Positions 35,973-45,187 of a DNA stretch of 64,000 nucleotides are shown here, in pieces (position 1 is the stretch's first letter; each line of letters starts with the position of its first letter). This DNA is from Hyphomicrobiales bacterium (lineage in GTDB: Bacteria > Pseudomonadota > Alphaproteobacteria > Rhizobiales > Rhizobiaceae). The notes below the pieces were generated by a model. The model did no database searches and was not told where the DNA came from. It worked only from the letters and a program-made list of their open reading frames with translations. The position numbers and the translations under genes were made by a program. The stretch spans positions 83,221-147,220 of the forward strand of contig UBXV01000015.1 of the NCBI GenBank assembly GCA_900469625.1, given 5' to 3'.

Positions 35973-37349
35973 TCAGCCCACCCGCTTGAGATCGCCGAAA
36001 ACCGTCGGGATCAATTCCGACACCGTCGGGTGAATATGCACCGCATGCGTGATCGTGGTGTAGGGCTTTCTTGCGTACATGACGTCGAGAATGCTCTGCA
36101 CCGCCTCATCGCCGCCCGTGCCTAAGATCGATGCGCCCAGGATCTCCTGGCTGTCGGCATCGACGACTACCTTCATGAACCCCTCGGTCTCGCCTTTTTC
36201 GACCGCCCGGCCGACACGGGTCATCGGCCGTGTTCCCACGGCAATGTTTCTCCCCGTTTTGCGCGCCTCCGTCTCGCTCATGCCGGCGCGCCCGAGCGGC
36301 GGGTCGATGTAGAGCGCATAGGTCGAAATGCGATCGGTGACCTTTCGGGGCTCGCCGTCGAGCAGGTTGGCGGCGACGATCTCGAAGTCGTTATAGGCGG
36401 TGTGGGTGAAGGCGCCGCGGCCGTTGCAGTCGCCCATGGCGAAGATATGCGGCACGTTCGTGCGCAAGGCGTCGTCGACCTCGACATAACCGCGTGCGTC
36501 GGTCTTCACGCCCGCCTTGTCGAGGCCAAGATCGTCGGTGTTCGGCCGGCGTCCGGTTGCGAGCAGCAGATGCGAGCCGATGATCTCCGGCGCGCCGGAG
36601 GTGCAGTCGACGCCGGCTGCGACGTCGTCGCCGTGTCTGGCAAAGCGGATACATTCGGCATTGAGCCGAAATTGAACGCCTTCTTTCGCGAGGATCGCAA
36701 GGACTGCGTCCGACACGTCGGCGTCCTCGCGCCCGATCAGTCTCGAGCCCTTCTCGATCACCGTCACCTCTGAGCCGAAACGCCGGAACATCTGCGCGAA
36801 CTCAAGCCCGATATAGCTGCCGCCGACGATGATCAGGTGCCGAGGAAGGACGGCAAGGTCCATCATCGAGACATTGGTGAGGAAAGGTACGTCGTCGACG
36901 CCGGGAAAATCCGGCGTTGCCGCACGGCCCCCGGTATTGAGAAAAATCTGATCGGCCGTGAAGATATCCTCGCCCACCCGGACGGTGTGCGGGTCCTCGA
37001 AGCGGGCGTGGCCCTCGATCACCGTGCAGTTTTCCATGCCCTTGAGCCAGTTCTCGACGCCCGAGCGGGCGTCGGTTCTGACCTTTTCCTTGCGCGCCAT
37101 GACACGGGCAAAATCCACGGAAACCGGGCCCGTCGCCACGCCGAAATCGGCGCCGCGGCGGGCCATGTGAGCGGCATAGGCGCTGGCGACCATCGCCTTT
37201 GTCGGCATGCAGCCGGTGTTGACGCAGGTGCCGCCAAAGAGCTTGCGCTCGATCATAGCCACGGATTTGCCGGCAGCACTCAAGCGGCCAGCGAGTGATG
37301 GTCCCGCCTGTCCGGCGCCGATGATGATGGCGTCGAAGCGTTTGCTCAT
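35973..37349 (-). CDS. FAD-dependent pyridine nucleotide-disulfide oxidoreductase
   Basis: The 458-residue flavoprotein has an FAD Rossmann motif (IIGAGQAGPSLAGRL), the redox motif GGTCVNTGCMPTKAM, a second NAD(P)-binding motif (GGSYIGLEFAQMF), the second FAD motif (FAMGDCNGRGAF) and a dimerisation domain with the HPTVSE-type histidine. It resembles dihydrolipoamide dehydrogenase and mercuric reductase but lacks an N-terminal metal-binding domain. The ATG at 37349 overlaps the upstream gene's stop in ATGA. Substrate is unknown. Confidence 0.88.
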   Translation of the reverse strand: MSKRFDAIIIGAGQAGPSLAGRLSAAGKSVAMIERKLFGGTCVNTGCMPTKAMVASAYAAHMARRGADFGVATGPVSVDFARVMARKEKVRTDARSGVENWLKGMENCTVIEGHARFEDPHTVRVGEDIFTADQIFLNTGGRAATPDFPGVDDVPFLTNVSMMDLAVLPRHLIIVGGSYIGLEFAQMFRRFGSEVTVIEKGSRLIGREDADVSDAVLAILAKEGVQFRLNAECIRFARHGDDVAAGVDCTSGAPEIIGSHLLLATGRRPNTDDLGLDKAGVKTDARGYVEVDDALRTNVPHIFAMGDCNGRGAFTHTAYNDFEIVAANLLDGEPRKVTDRISTYALYIDPPLGRAGMSETEARKTGRNIAVGTRPMTRVGRAVEKGETEGFMKVVVDADSQEILGASILGTGGDEAVQSILDVMYARKPYTTITHAVHIHPTVSELIPTVFGDLKRVG

Positions 37350-37813
37350 GACACCGAGGACACCACCCAAAGCGCGAGCAGGACGGCAACGACGTCTTCC
37401 AGCAAGGCGATCGGCAGATCCTTGCCACCTGTTGCTGCGACCAGCCGCTTGCGCGCCTCGTAGCCGCCAAGCGTACCGATAACGGCGCCGATGATGCCGG
37501 CAATCAGGCCGCCGATCAGCGATCCGCCGGCCGTGCCGATGACCGCGCCGCTGAAACCCCCGCTGACGATACGCGCGCCGAACTGTTGCGGCACCTTGCG
37601 GCTTGGCGTGCCCGGCAACTGGTCGGTCACGAATTCGACAAGGGCCAGCAGCCCGAAGATGTAAGGCGTGAAGCGGAAAGCCAGGAAGGTAGCCCAGGTG
37701 CCGTTAAGCTGCAGCCAGCCCGCAGCGGCGGCAATGCTGACGGCGGCGGGTGCGGTCATGGCGCGAAGGCCGGCGACCACGCCGATGAGAAGCGCGAGAA
37801 TATAGATCGACAT
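37346..37813 (-). CDS. DUF4126-like membrane protein
   Basis: The 155-residue protein has four hydrophobic stretches, including the glycine-rich IIGTAGGSLIGGLIAGIIGAV-like segment (about residues 95-120), and begins with a membrane helix containing AGLRAMTAP, a pattern of DUF4126 proteins. I start it at 37813 because GGGGAC precedes that ATG; 37828 is an alternative. It is translationally coupled to the downstream flavoprotein. Function is unknown. Confidence 0.78.
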   Translation of the reverse strand: MSIYILALLIGVVAGLRAMTAPAAVSIAAAAGWLQLNGTWATFLAFRFTPYIFGLLALVEFVTDQLPGTPSRKVPQQFGARIVSGGFSGAVIGTAGGSLIGGLIAGIIGAVIGTLGGYEARKRLVAATGGKDLPIALLEDVVAVLLALWVVSSVS

Positions 37814-38147
37814 CAAGTCCCCGAACATTCGCCGGGCGAACCCTTGCCGCCAGCCCCCAGGCGGTTCGGATCGAGCGGCATCGCAACCAAGAGTGAAAGC
37901 GCAGTGTCTGGCGGGCCACGATCAAAGTGACCGACAACGCCGTAGATTGCAACGGCCAATCGGATGCGGCGCCACACGTTAGTCTATGCTTTCAGTAGGT
38001 TTACTTAATGTTGGAATATTTCGTCCGCTACACTCTCCATGAGCAACCCTATTTTTCGTCTGGGACTGACATATATGGAATGGCTTGCCCGGACGGCGGG
38101 ATTGTTCCGTGATCAAACTGCCGGACTGAATTTCGAGGGAGAATTCC
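37814..38147. other. 334-base intergenic region with divergent promoters
   Basis: No open frame here has a ribosome site or family resemblance. The right third is AT-richer (around 37990-38040) and probably holds the promoter of the betaine binding-protein gene. I see no palindrome longer than five bases per arm and no terminator. Confidence 0.5.
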
Positions 38148-39059
38148 ATGCGCCTGACCAAACTGCTTATCGGTACAGCCTTTGCCTTCACGCTCACGGC
38201 AGCCGCCGCCAGCGCCGACGTCGTCGTCTCCTCCAAGATCGATACGGAAGGCGGCGTGCTCGGCAACATCATCCTGGCCGTGCTGAATGCCAATAACATC
38301 AAGACCGTAGACCGGGTGCAGCTCGGCGCGACCCCTGTCGTGCGCAAGGCGATCACCGCCGGCGAGATCGATATCTATCCGGAATATACCGGCAATGCCG
38401 CCTTCTTCTTCGAAAAGGCCGACGATCCCGCCTGGAAGGATGCGACCAAGGCCTATGAGGCGGCAAAGAAGCTCGATTACGACGCGAACAAGATCGTCTG
38501 GCTGACGCCGTCGCCCGCCAACAACACCTGGGCGATCGGCCTGCGCAAGGATGTGGCCGAAGCCAACAAGCTGGCCACACTTTCCGATTTCGGCAAGTAC
38601 GTTGCCGGCGGCGGCAACATCGTGCTGGCGGCCTCGTCCGAATTCGTAAACTCCGCCGCGGCTCTTCCCGCATTCCAGACGACCTATGCCTTCACGCTGA
38701 AGCCGGAACAACTGATCACGCTTTCGGGTGGCGATACGGCAGCGACGATCGCTGCGGCCGCCAACCAGACCAATGGCGCCAATGCCGCCATGGTCTATGG
38801 AACCGATGGTGGCATCGCGCCTTCCGGGCTCGTGGTGCTGGAAGACGACAAATCGGTGCAGCCGGTCTACCAGCCGGCTCCGATCATCCGCGAAGCGGTG
38901 CTGAAGGAGAACCCTCAGATCGAGACCCTGCTGAAGCCGGTGTTCGAGAAACTCGACCTGGTAACCCTGCAGGAACTGAACGGCCGCGTGCAGGTGGGTG
39001 GCGAGCCGGCAAAGGCGGTCGCCGAGGACTTCCTGAAGAAAAACGGCTTCCTGAAATAG
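38148..39059 (+). CDS. osmF: Glycine betaine/choline-type ABC binding protein (OsmF/YehZ-like)
   Basis: The 303-residue protein has a signal peptide (about residues 1-23) and resembles E. coli OsmF (YehZ) along its length: SKIDTEGGVLGNIIL, VQLGATPVVRKAI, DIYPEYTGNAAFFF and WLTPSPANNTWAI. The family binds quaternary ammonium compounds; E. coli YehZ has low betaine affinity. GGGAG precedes the ATG. The gene order binding protein, permease, ATPase, permease is the same as yehZYXW. Confidence 0.92.
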   Translation: MRLTKLLIGTAFAFTLTAAAASADVVVSSKIDTEGGVLGNIILAVLNANNIKTVDRVQLGATPVVRKAITAGEIDIYPEYTGNAAFFFEKADDPAWKDATKAYEAAKKLDYDANKIVWLTPSPANNTWAIGLRKDVAEANKLATLSDFGKYVAGGGNIVLAASSEFVNSAAALPAFQTTYAFTLKPEQLITLSGGDTAATIAAAANQTNGANAAMVYGTDGGIAPSGLVVLEDDKSVQPVYQPAPIIREAVLKENPQIETLLKPVFEKLDLVTLQELNGRVQVGGEPAKAVAEDFLKKNGFLK

Positions 39060-39076
39060 GTTGACGCAAAAGCGCG

Positions 39077-39116
39077 ACGCTGGTCGGATGCAGCCATCCG
39101 GCCAGCGTTTTCTTTT
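39077..39116 (+). terminator. Rho-independent terminator between osmF-like gene and its permease
   Basis: ACGCTGGTCGGATG and CATCCGGCCAGCGT pair over 14 positions (one T-G) with a CAGC loop, followed by TTTTCTTTT. It should end most transcripts after the binding-protein gene, giving more binding protein than permease. Confidence 0.8.
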
Positions 39117-39176
39117 CTGGGTGTGGAACGACAAGGGTCCGTCAAGCGGGATCCGGGTGGGGAAAAAAGGGATCTG

Positions 39177-40343
39177 ATGCAGCTGCGGGTGGACAAGCTC
39201 GGCGTAATCACTGCCGCACTGACGGCCTATGGCGCCTTTCTTGCGCCATTCGCGACCTTCCGGGCCAACCGCATCGTTGCGGGCGAAGGCCGATCGATCA
39301 GCGAGGCGCTGCCGCCGACATGGGCGGCTCTCGTTCTCCTCGTCGTCATTGTCGCCATCATCCTCGCCATTCTAAAAACGCCGGGCGTTCTGCGCCTCGC
39401 CATTGCCCTGTGCGCGCTGGCCGTGCTTGCGCTTGCGATCGGTGCTGCAGCCGGCCAGCTGACGCCGCCCGAAAATACCTATGCCCGGGTCTCGCCCGCC
39501 TCCGGCTTCTGGCTCCTGCTGTTCGCGCTGGCTCTCCTGGCCGCCGACGCCCTGACGCGGCTCAGGCCGTCGCCGCTGGTGCGCGTTGCCATTCTTTCCG
39601 CGGTGCTCGGCTTTATTGCCGTGGTGCTGATATCAGGCGCCTGGGACGGCCTCTCGCTTCTCAAGGAATATGCGAGCCGCGCCGATACATTCTGGGCCGA
39701 GGCCGGCAAGCATGTGATGCTGGCATTGGGGTCGCTTGCCGCCGCCACGGCTGTCGGCATTCCGCTCGGTGTTCTCTGCCATCGCGTCCCGCGCCTGCGT
39801 GACGGCCTGCTCGGCGCGTTGAATGCGATCCAGACGATCCCGTCGATCGCGCTCTTCGGCATCCTGATCGCACCGCTCGGCTGGATCGCGCTTCATGTCC
39901 CCGGCGCTGCCGCCATCGGCATTCGCGGTATCGGCACGGCGCCGGCCTTCGTCGCCCTCTTCCTCTATTCGCTTCTGCCGATCGTCGCCAACACCGTGGT
40001 CGGGCTTGCCGGCGTGCCGAGGGAGGCCAACGAGGCGGCGCGTGGCATCGGCATGACCGACTTCCAGCGCCTTGCCGGCATCGAGTTTCCGCTGGCCTTC
40101 CCTGTCATTCTCACCGGCATTCGCATCGTGCTCGTCCAGAACATCGGGCTTGCCACCATCGCGGCATTGATCGGCGGTGGCGGCTTCGGCGTCTTCGTTT
40201 TCCAGGGCGTCGGGCAGACGGCGATGGACCTGGTGCTGCTCGGCGCGGTTCCGACCGTGCTTCTGGCGTTCACTGCGGCCATTGTCCTCGACGCCGTGAT
40301 CGAGACGGCCACACCATACCACAATCGGGTGCAAAGCGCATGA
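39177..40343 (+). CDS. yehY: Betaine-type ABC permease with extended N-terminus (YehY-like)
   Basis: The 388-residue membrane protein has about four extra N-terminal spans (residues 10-165) before the usual ProW-type permease domain with TIPSIALFGILIAPLG and the coupling loop REANEAARGIGMTDFQRL. This two-part layout and the length match E. coli YehY. AAGGG lies five bases before the ATG at 39177. The stop overlaps the ATPase start in ATGA. Confidence 0.9.
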   Translation: MQLRVDKLGVITAALTAYGAFLAPFATFRANRIVAGEGRSISEALPPTWAALVLLVVIVAIILAILKTPGVLRLAIALCALAVLALAIGAAAGQLTPPENTYARVSPASGFWLLLFALALLAADALTRLRPSPLVRVAILSAVLGFIAVVLISGAWDGLSLLKEYASRADTFWAEAGKHVMLALGSLAAATAVGIPLGVLCHRVPRLRDGLLGALNAIQTIPSIALFGILIAPLGWIALHVPGAAAIGIRGIGTAPAFVALFLYSLLPIVANTVVGLAGVPREANEAARGIGMTDFQRLAGIEFPLAFPVILTGIRIVLVQNIGLATIAALIGGGGFGVFVFQGVGQTAMDLVLLGAVPTVLLAFTAAIVLDAVIETATPYHNRVQSA

Positions 40344-41278
40344 TCGAGATCGAAGGCATCACCAAGCGCTATGGCGAAACCACCGTCGTCAAGGATGTCA
40401 GCCTGACGATCGCGCCGCGCACGGTCACGGTGATCGTCGGTACCTCCGGTTCCGGCAAGACGACCTTGCTCCGGATGATCAATCGTCTGGTCGAGCCGAC
40501 ATCGGGCACGATCCGCCTCGATGGTGAGGACAATCGCACGCTGCCGGGCTTCGAGCTGCGCCGCCGCATCGGCTATGCCATCCAGGGGCATGGCCTGTTT
40601 CCACACCGCACCGTCGCGCAGAACATTGCCACCGTGCCGACGCTGCTCGGCTGGGATCGGGCCCGCATCGACGCGAAGGTCGCGGAGTTGCTGACGCTCT
40701 TCCAGCTCGACCCGGCGGCGTTCGGGCCGCGCTATCCGCACGAACTCTCCGGCGGACAGCAGCAGCGCGTCGGCGTCGCCCGCGCGCTGGCGGCCGAACC
40801 CAAGGTGCTGTTGATGGACGAGCCCTTTGGTGCGCTCGACCCGATCATTCGCGCCAAGGCGCAGGACGATCTCCTGGCGATCCAGAAGCATTTCGAGACG
40901 ACCATCGTCCTCGTCACCCATGATATGGAGGAGGCCTTTCACCTCGCCGACCGGATCGCCGTCATGGATAAGGGCGAGGTGGTGCAGTACGCGACGCCGG
41001 CCGAGATGCTCGTCAAGCCCGCGACACCCTTCGTCGAGAGCCTGATCGGCGCGGGCGAACGACCGTTCCGTCTGTTGGCCATCGAAACCGTCGCCGACGC
41101 CGTCGAGCCCGGGGCGGCGGAAGGCGAGGCGATATCGAGCACGGCCAGCCAGCGCGAAGCCTTGTCGGCGTTGCTCTGGTCAGGACGCAAGGCGCTTCCC
41201 GTCATCGGCCCCGATGGTGCCGTCATCGGTAAGGTCAGTCTGGAAGGACTGGCGCAGCGCGCCGCGGGGCCTGCCTGA
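40340..41278 (+). CDS. yehX: Betaine-type ABC ATP-binding protein (YehX-like)
   Basis: The 312-residue ATPase shows Walker A GTSGSGKTT, signature LSGGQQQR, Walker B VLLMDEPFGALD and H-loop VTHDMEEA, typical of the OpuA/ProV group. The last 80 residues form a short, CBS-like tail (ALLWSGRKALPVIGPDGAVIG). It overlaps the second permease by one base. Confidence 0.92.
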   Translation: MIEIEGITKRYGETTVVKDVSLTIAPRTVTVIVGTSGSGKTTLLRMINRLVEPTSGTIRLDGEDNRTLPGFELRRRIGYAIQGHGLFPHRTVAQNIATVPTLLGWDRARIDAKVAELLTLFQLDPAAFGPRYPHELSGGQQQRVGVARALAAEPKVLLMDEPFGALDPIIRAKAQDDLLAIQKHFETTIVLVTHDMEEAFHLADRIAVMDKGEVVQYATPAEMLVKPATPFVESLIGAGERPFRLLAIETVADAVEPGAAEGEAISSTASQREALSALLWSGRKALPVIGPDGAVIGKVSLEGLAQRAAGPA

Positions 41279-42015
41279 TGCTGCGTCTTCCCAATCTCAT
41301 TCGGCTGCTGGCCTTTGCAGTTCTGATCGCGTTTCTGACGCAGCCGCAATGGTTCGAGCCATTGTTGCGGCCTCTGGTGCAGCAGAATGCGCCGGCGATC
41401 TACAATCAGGGCAGCCTTTTGCAGCTGACATTGCTGCATCTGCGTACCGTTGCGATCGCAACGGCGGGCGCGACCGTCGTCGCGCTGGCGCTGGCGATCC
41501 TGGTGACACGGCCGTCGGGGGCGGAGTTCCTGCCGCTTTCGCGCAGCCTGGTGAATATCGGCCAGACCTTTCCGCCGGTCGCCGTGCTTGCGCTTGCTGT
41601 CCCGATCTTCGGTTTCGGTGAAAAGCCTACGCTGATCGCGCTTTTCCTCTATGGCCTGCTGCCGATCTTCGAGAACGCGCTGACGGGGCTGACGACCTTG
41701 CCGCCGGCGATCATGGAAGCGGCAAGGGGCACGGGCATGACCGGTCGTCAGCGGCTGATGAAGGTCGAGCTGCCGCTGGCGATGCCGGTCATCCTTGCCG
41801 GCATCCGGCTGTCCGTCGTCATCAGCCTGGCGACGGCGACGATCGGCTCGACCGTGGCGGCAAGGACGCTCGGTGAGGTGATCATCGCCGGACTGCAATC
41901 GAACAATCTTGCCTTTGTCGTGCAAGGCGGCCTCATCGTCGCCGTGCTTGCCGTGCTCATTCATGACGGTTTGCAGGCGGCCGAAAGACGTCTTGGTTCG
42001 CGAGTGGGGCGCTAG
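41278..42015 (+). CDS. yehW: Betaine-type ABC permease (YehW-like)
   Basis: The 245-residue permease has about six spans and the coupling loop PAIMEAARGTGMTGRQRLMK. Its size and position as last gene agree with YehW. After the stop, ACGCCGC/GCGGCGT (42021-42027 with 42045-42051) can form a loose stem, but no clear terminator is present. Confidence 0.91.
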   Translation: MLRLPNLIRLLAFAVLIAFLTQPQWFEPLLRPLVQQNAPAIYNQGSLLQLTLLHLRTVAIATAGATVVALALAILVTRPSGAEFLPLSRSLVNIGQTFPPVAVLALAVPIFGFGEKPTLIALFLYGLLPIFENALTGLTTLPPAIMEAARGTGMTGRQRLMKVELPLAMPVILAGIRLSVVISLATATIGSTVAARTLGEVIIAGLQSNNLAFVVQGGLIVAVLAVLIHDGLQAAERRLGSRVGR

Positions 42016-42079
42016 AGCAGACGCCGCCGGCGGGCGCGGGCGCTGCGGCGTTTGGCGCCTTTTCGTGTTAAGATAAAAC

Positions 42080-42901
42080 GTGCTTTACCGCGGCGCCAAA
42101 AGTCCTGTCGTCAGGGATATGGGCGGGTTCAAGATCCGCCTCAATATGCCTGGATGGCTGCTGCCCAGACCCCGGGACCACGGCTATGGTCCGCTGGCAA
42201 TGGTGGTCGAGTCCATGCTTGCACCCGGCAGGCTGATCGCCATGCACGAGCATCGCAACGATGAAATCCTCTCCTGGGTACCGCACGGGGTCATGCGTCA
42301 CGATGATAGGGCAGGCGGGCGACTGGTGACGGACGGGGCGCACCTGATGGTGATGAATGCGGGACGCAGCTTCTGGCACTCGGAGGAGACACTGCCGAAC
42401 GATCCGCCGCTCAGGATGCTGCAAATCCTGGTTCGTCCGCACACAGCCGACCTCCCGTCCCATATCCAGCACGGTCCCATTGCAGCCGCACCCGACAATA
42501 GATGGCGGCATCTTGTCGGGGAGGAGGGCGGTGCTGCGCCGTTCTTCGTGCGCAACGCAATCGATATCTTCGACATCAGGCTCGAGGCGGGTGTGAGTGC
42601 CACCTTCCCGCAGGGGCCCGGGCGGCACCTCTATTTCTACGTTTTCTCCGGTGCGATAGAGGTCGCGGATGTCGGATTTTCGGAGGCGGATCAGGGCTTG
42701 TTTCCCTCGGACGGGCCACTTGCGCTTCGCGCCTCCGGCAGTTCGGTGGTCGTCGCATTCCTGATTGAGCCCGATGCGCCTTGCGCGCGGCAGGGGACCT
42801 TGGGCGACCATCGGAAGATACCGGCCCCCTTCCTCGCCCGACCCCTTTTGCAGCTTTTGCGCTGGCGCAATCGCCTCGTCGAACGACCGACAACCAATTA
42901 G
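42080..42901 (+). CDS. Pirin-family-like cupin protein
   Basis: The 273-residue protein has a bicupin pattern; the N-terminal half shows MHEHRNDEILSWVPHG and HSEETLPND, the usual metal-ligand histidine and glutamate positions of pirins. Family members are iron-binding, sometimes quercetinase-like or transcription co-factors. The start is a GTG at 42080 with only a weak ribosome site, so the N-terminus is uncertain. It lies 64 bases past the betaine importer and may be separate from it. Function is unknown. Confidence 0.75.
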   Translation: MLYRGAKSPVVRDMGGFKIRLNMPGWLLPRPRDHGYGPLAMVVESMLAPGRLIAMHEHRNDEILSWVPHGVMRHDDRAGGRLVTDGAHLMVMNAGRSFWHSEETLPNDPPLRMLQILVRPHTADLPSHIQHGPIAAAPDNRWRHLVGEEGGAAPFFVRNAIDIFDIRLEAGVSATFPQGPGRHLYFYVFSGAIEVADVGFSEADQGLFPSDGPLALRASGSSVVVAFLIEPDAPCARQGTLGDHRKIPAPFLARPLLQLLRWRNRLVERPTTN

Positions 42902-43020
42902 AAACCACTCACGCAACGTGCAGTGGTCTGGACCGATTTCCCCTTGTCGGAGAGTTGTGAGGAAGGCGCCATCTTTGGTTGCCGATGGAAAGCCTGCAAT
43001 TTCGGCATTTGCCTCCATTA

Positions 43021-43035
43021 TGAAAATGAATTTCA
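43021..43035. promoter_or_regulatory. Inverted repeat TGAAA-N5-TTTCA upstream of the sugar importer operon
   Basis: TGAAAATGAATTTCA has five-base arms around a five-base spacer and lies about 100 bases before the Gfo/Idh/MocA start. A related TGAAA-N4-TTTCA repeat occurs at 50678-50691 in the other half of the locus. It is a tentative operator for the RpiR-type regulator at 51191. Confidence 0.35.
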
Positions 43036-43133
43036 CAATTTTACAAAATGCGCGGATATAGGTTGACGACCTGAAAAAACTGCACCAGTCTGCGAAAATA
43101 AATTACGCCATAAGGCAAGGGAACAGTGCGAGC

Positions 43134-44291
43134 ATGAAAGTCGGGATAATCGGACTCGGATTCCGTCTCGGATATCTGGGCTACGTTTTCAAAGCCATGG
43201 ACGAGAACTTCGAGATCGCGGGATACGTCGATCCGGCGCCTGCCGGGCTGCCGGGCCTGATCGAGAAGGGAATTTCCGCCGGCACGGCCTATGCGACGCC
43301 GCAAGAGCTGATCGCCAATGAAAAGCTCGACCTCCTGATGATCGGTTCGCCGAACCATTTGCATCTCGATCACATCCGCATCGGGCTGGAGGCCGGCCTC
43401 AAGGTCTTCAGCGAAAAGCCGATCGTGACGACCGTTCAGGAGAGCCTCGAGCTTGCGGGACTGATGGCGAAATTCGGGCATGAGCGGCTGATGGTCGGCC
43501 TTGTCCTGCGCTATGCGCCGATGTACCGCGATCTGCGCGCGGCCCTTGCCGAGGGCAAGCTCGGCCAGGTGGTCTCGATCGAGGCCTCCGAACATATCGA
43601 GCCTTATCACGGCGCCTTCTTCATGCGCGACTGGCGCCGCTACGAGCGCTATTCCGGTAGTTTCATGCTGGAAAAATGCTGCCACGACCTAGATCTTTAC
43701 AACGGCGTCATCGGTGCAAGGCCGGAACGGGTGGCGAGCTTCGGCGGCCGCAAGAGCTTCATTCCGGCCAACGACCCGGCGCGCGAAGGCATCAACGACC
43801 TCGAGCTGTTCCATCGCAAGCCGAGCGGCTGGATGGGCTCCGACAAGGTGTTCGACAGCGACGGCGACATCATCGATTACCAGGTCGCGATCGTCGAATA
43901 TGCCAATGGCGTCGGCATGAACTTCCACACCAATCTCAATGTCCCGGACCAGTTCCGCCGGTTCTGCATCATGGGATCGCGCGGCATGGCCGAAGGCGAC
44001 TTCATCCGCGGCTATTTCGACGTGCACGAGATGCTGACCGGCAAGAAGGTGATCGAGAACAAATACGCCGCCACCGAACTGTCGCAGCATTATGGTGCCG
44101 ACGAGCAGATGGCGACTGATATCATCGGCCACGTCCGCGACGGCCGGCCGCTGCCGGTTTCGACGATCGATGCGCTCGAAGCCGGCATCCTCGCCTTGTC
44201 GATGGACGAGGCCCGCCGCAAGCGAAGCGTGATCGATCTCAGGCCCATCTGGGATCGCTTCGACGAAGCCCTGCATTCACGCGCGGCATGA
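43134..44291 (+). CDS. Gfo/Idh/MocA-family oxidoreductase
   Basis: The 385-residue enzyme has an N-terminal NAD(P)-binding fold (VGIIGLGFRLGYLG) and the family motif SEKPIVTT with the conserved lysine near residue 98, then a C-terminal substrate domain (about 125-385). Members oxidise or reduce sugars and inositols. It is the first gene of an operon with a carbohydrate ABC importer (44303-48528), so it probably acts on the imported sugar. Specific substrate unknown. Confidence 0.9.
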   Translation: MKVGIIGLGFRLGYLGYVFKAMDENFEIAGYVDPAPAGLPGLIEKGISAGTAYATPQELIANEKLDLLMIGSPNHLHLDHIRIGLEAGLKVFSEKPIVTTVQESLELAGLMAKFGHERLMVGLVLRYAPMYRDLRAALAEGKLGQVVSIEASEHIEPYHGAFFMRDWRRYERYSGSFMLEKCCHDLDLYNGVIGARPERVASFGGRKSFIPANDPAREGINDLELFHRKPSGWMGSDKVFDSDGDIIDYQVAIVEYANGVGMNFHTNLNVPDQFRRFCIMGSRGMAEGDFIRGYFDVHEMLTGKKVIENKYAATELSQHYGADEQMATDIIGHVRDGRPLPVSTIDALEAGILALSMDEARRKRSVIDLRPIWDRFDEALHSRAA

Positions 44292-44302
44292 GGGGAAGCG
44301 GG

Positions 44303-45187
44303 ATGAGTGTTCAACGCAGCACGATCATCTTCGCCTGGATCCTGCTCTTGCCCGCCGTGCTCTATGTCACGGTCATCGTCGCCTATCCGCTCGTCGACAC
44401 CTTCATCCTGTCGTTCACGGACGCCTCGCTGAAGAAGACGACGAACTGGGTCGGCTGGGTCAATTACGACAAGATCTTCAATGAGACCTTCGCCGAGGTC
44501 ATCTTCCGCACCTTCGTGTGGACCTTCTTCTCGGTCTCGATCAAGATGATCATCGGCGTCTTCGGCGCGACGATGCTGAATGCGGCCGTGCCCGGCCGCG
44601 CACTCTTCCGGTTGCTCACCATGCCGCCATGGATCGTGCCGATGGCCATCGGCATCTTCATGTGGGGCTGGATGTATAACGGCCAGTTCGGCATGATTTC
44701 CGGCGTGCTGCAGAACTGGGGGCTGATCGACGGACCGATCGCCTTCCTCGCCCGCGGCTCCACCGCCTTCTGGGCAACGATCGTCACGGACGTGTGGATC
44801 GGCGTGCCGCTGGTCACGCTCTATATGCTGGCGGCGATGCAGGCGATCCCGCAGGACCTCTATGAGGCTGCCTGGACGGACGGGGCAGGGCGGTTCTACC
44901 GTTTCCGCCGGATCACGCTGCCGCTGCTGGTGCCGTCGCTGATCACCATGTCGATGCTGTCGCTGATCGCGACCTTCAACTCCTTCGATATCATCTGGAT
45001 CCTCACCCAAGGTGGCCCGAACGGCGAAACCACCACGATGATCATCGACACCTATCGCACCGCCATCGGCTCGAAGAAGTACGGGGAGGGTGCGGCCCGT
45101 GCCGTGCTGATCTGCATCTTCTTGTCGATCTTCTGCTTTGCCTATTTCCGGGTCACCAGCCGTCTGTCCGCGGGGGAACAGAAATGA
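44303..45187 (+). CDS. Carbohydrate ABC transporter permease (MalF/UgpA-like)
   Basis: The 294-residue membrane protein has six spans and the coupling loop QDLYEAAWTDGAGRFYRF, a signature of MalF-type permeases. I prefer the ATG at 44303, six bases after AGGGGA; an in-frame ATG at 44288 overlaps the previous stop. It overlaps the second permease by four bases. Confidence 0.92.
   Translation: MSVQRSTIIFAWILLLPAVLYVTVIVAYPLVDTFILSFTDASLKKTTNWVGWVNYDKIFNETFAEVIFRTFVWTFFSVSIKMIIGVFGATMLNAAVPGRALFRLLTMPPWIVPMAIGIFMWGWMYNGQFGMISGVLQNWGLIDGPIAFLARGSTAFWATIVTDVWIGVPLVTLYMLAAMQAIPQDLYEAAWTDGAGRFYRFRRITLPLLVPSLITMSMLSLIATFNSFDIIWILTQGGPNGETTTMIIDTYRTAIGSKKYGEGAARAVLICIFLSIFCFAYFRVTSRLSAGEQK

Noticed and set aside
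42021-42051. Possible terminator after the YehW-like gene
   Set aside because: The 17-base loop is GC-rich and competing pairings are many; the later TTTT run is not adjacent to the stem.
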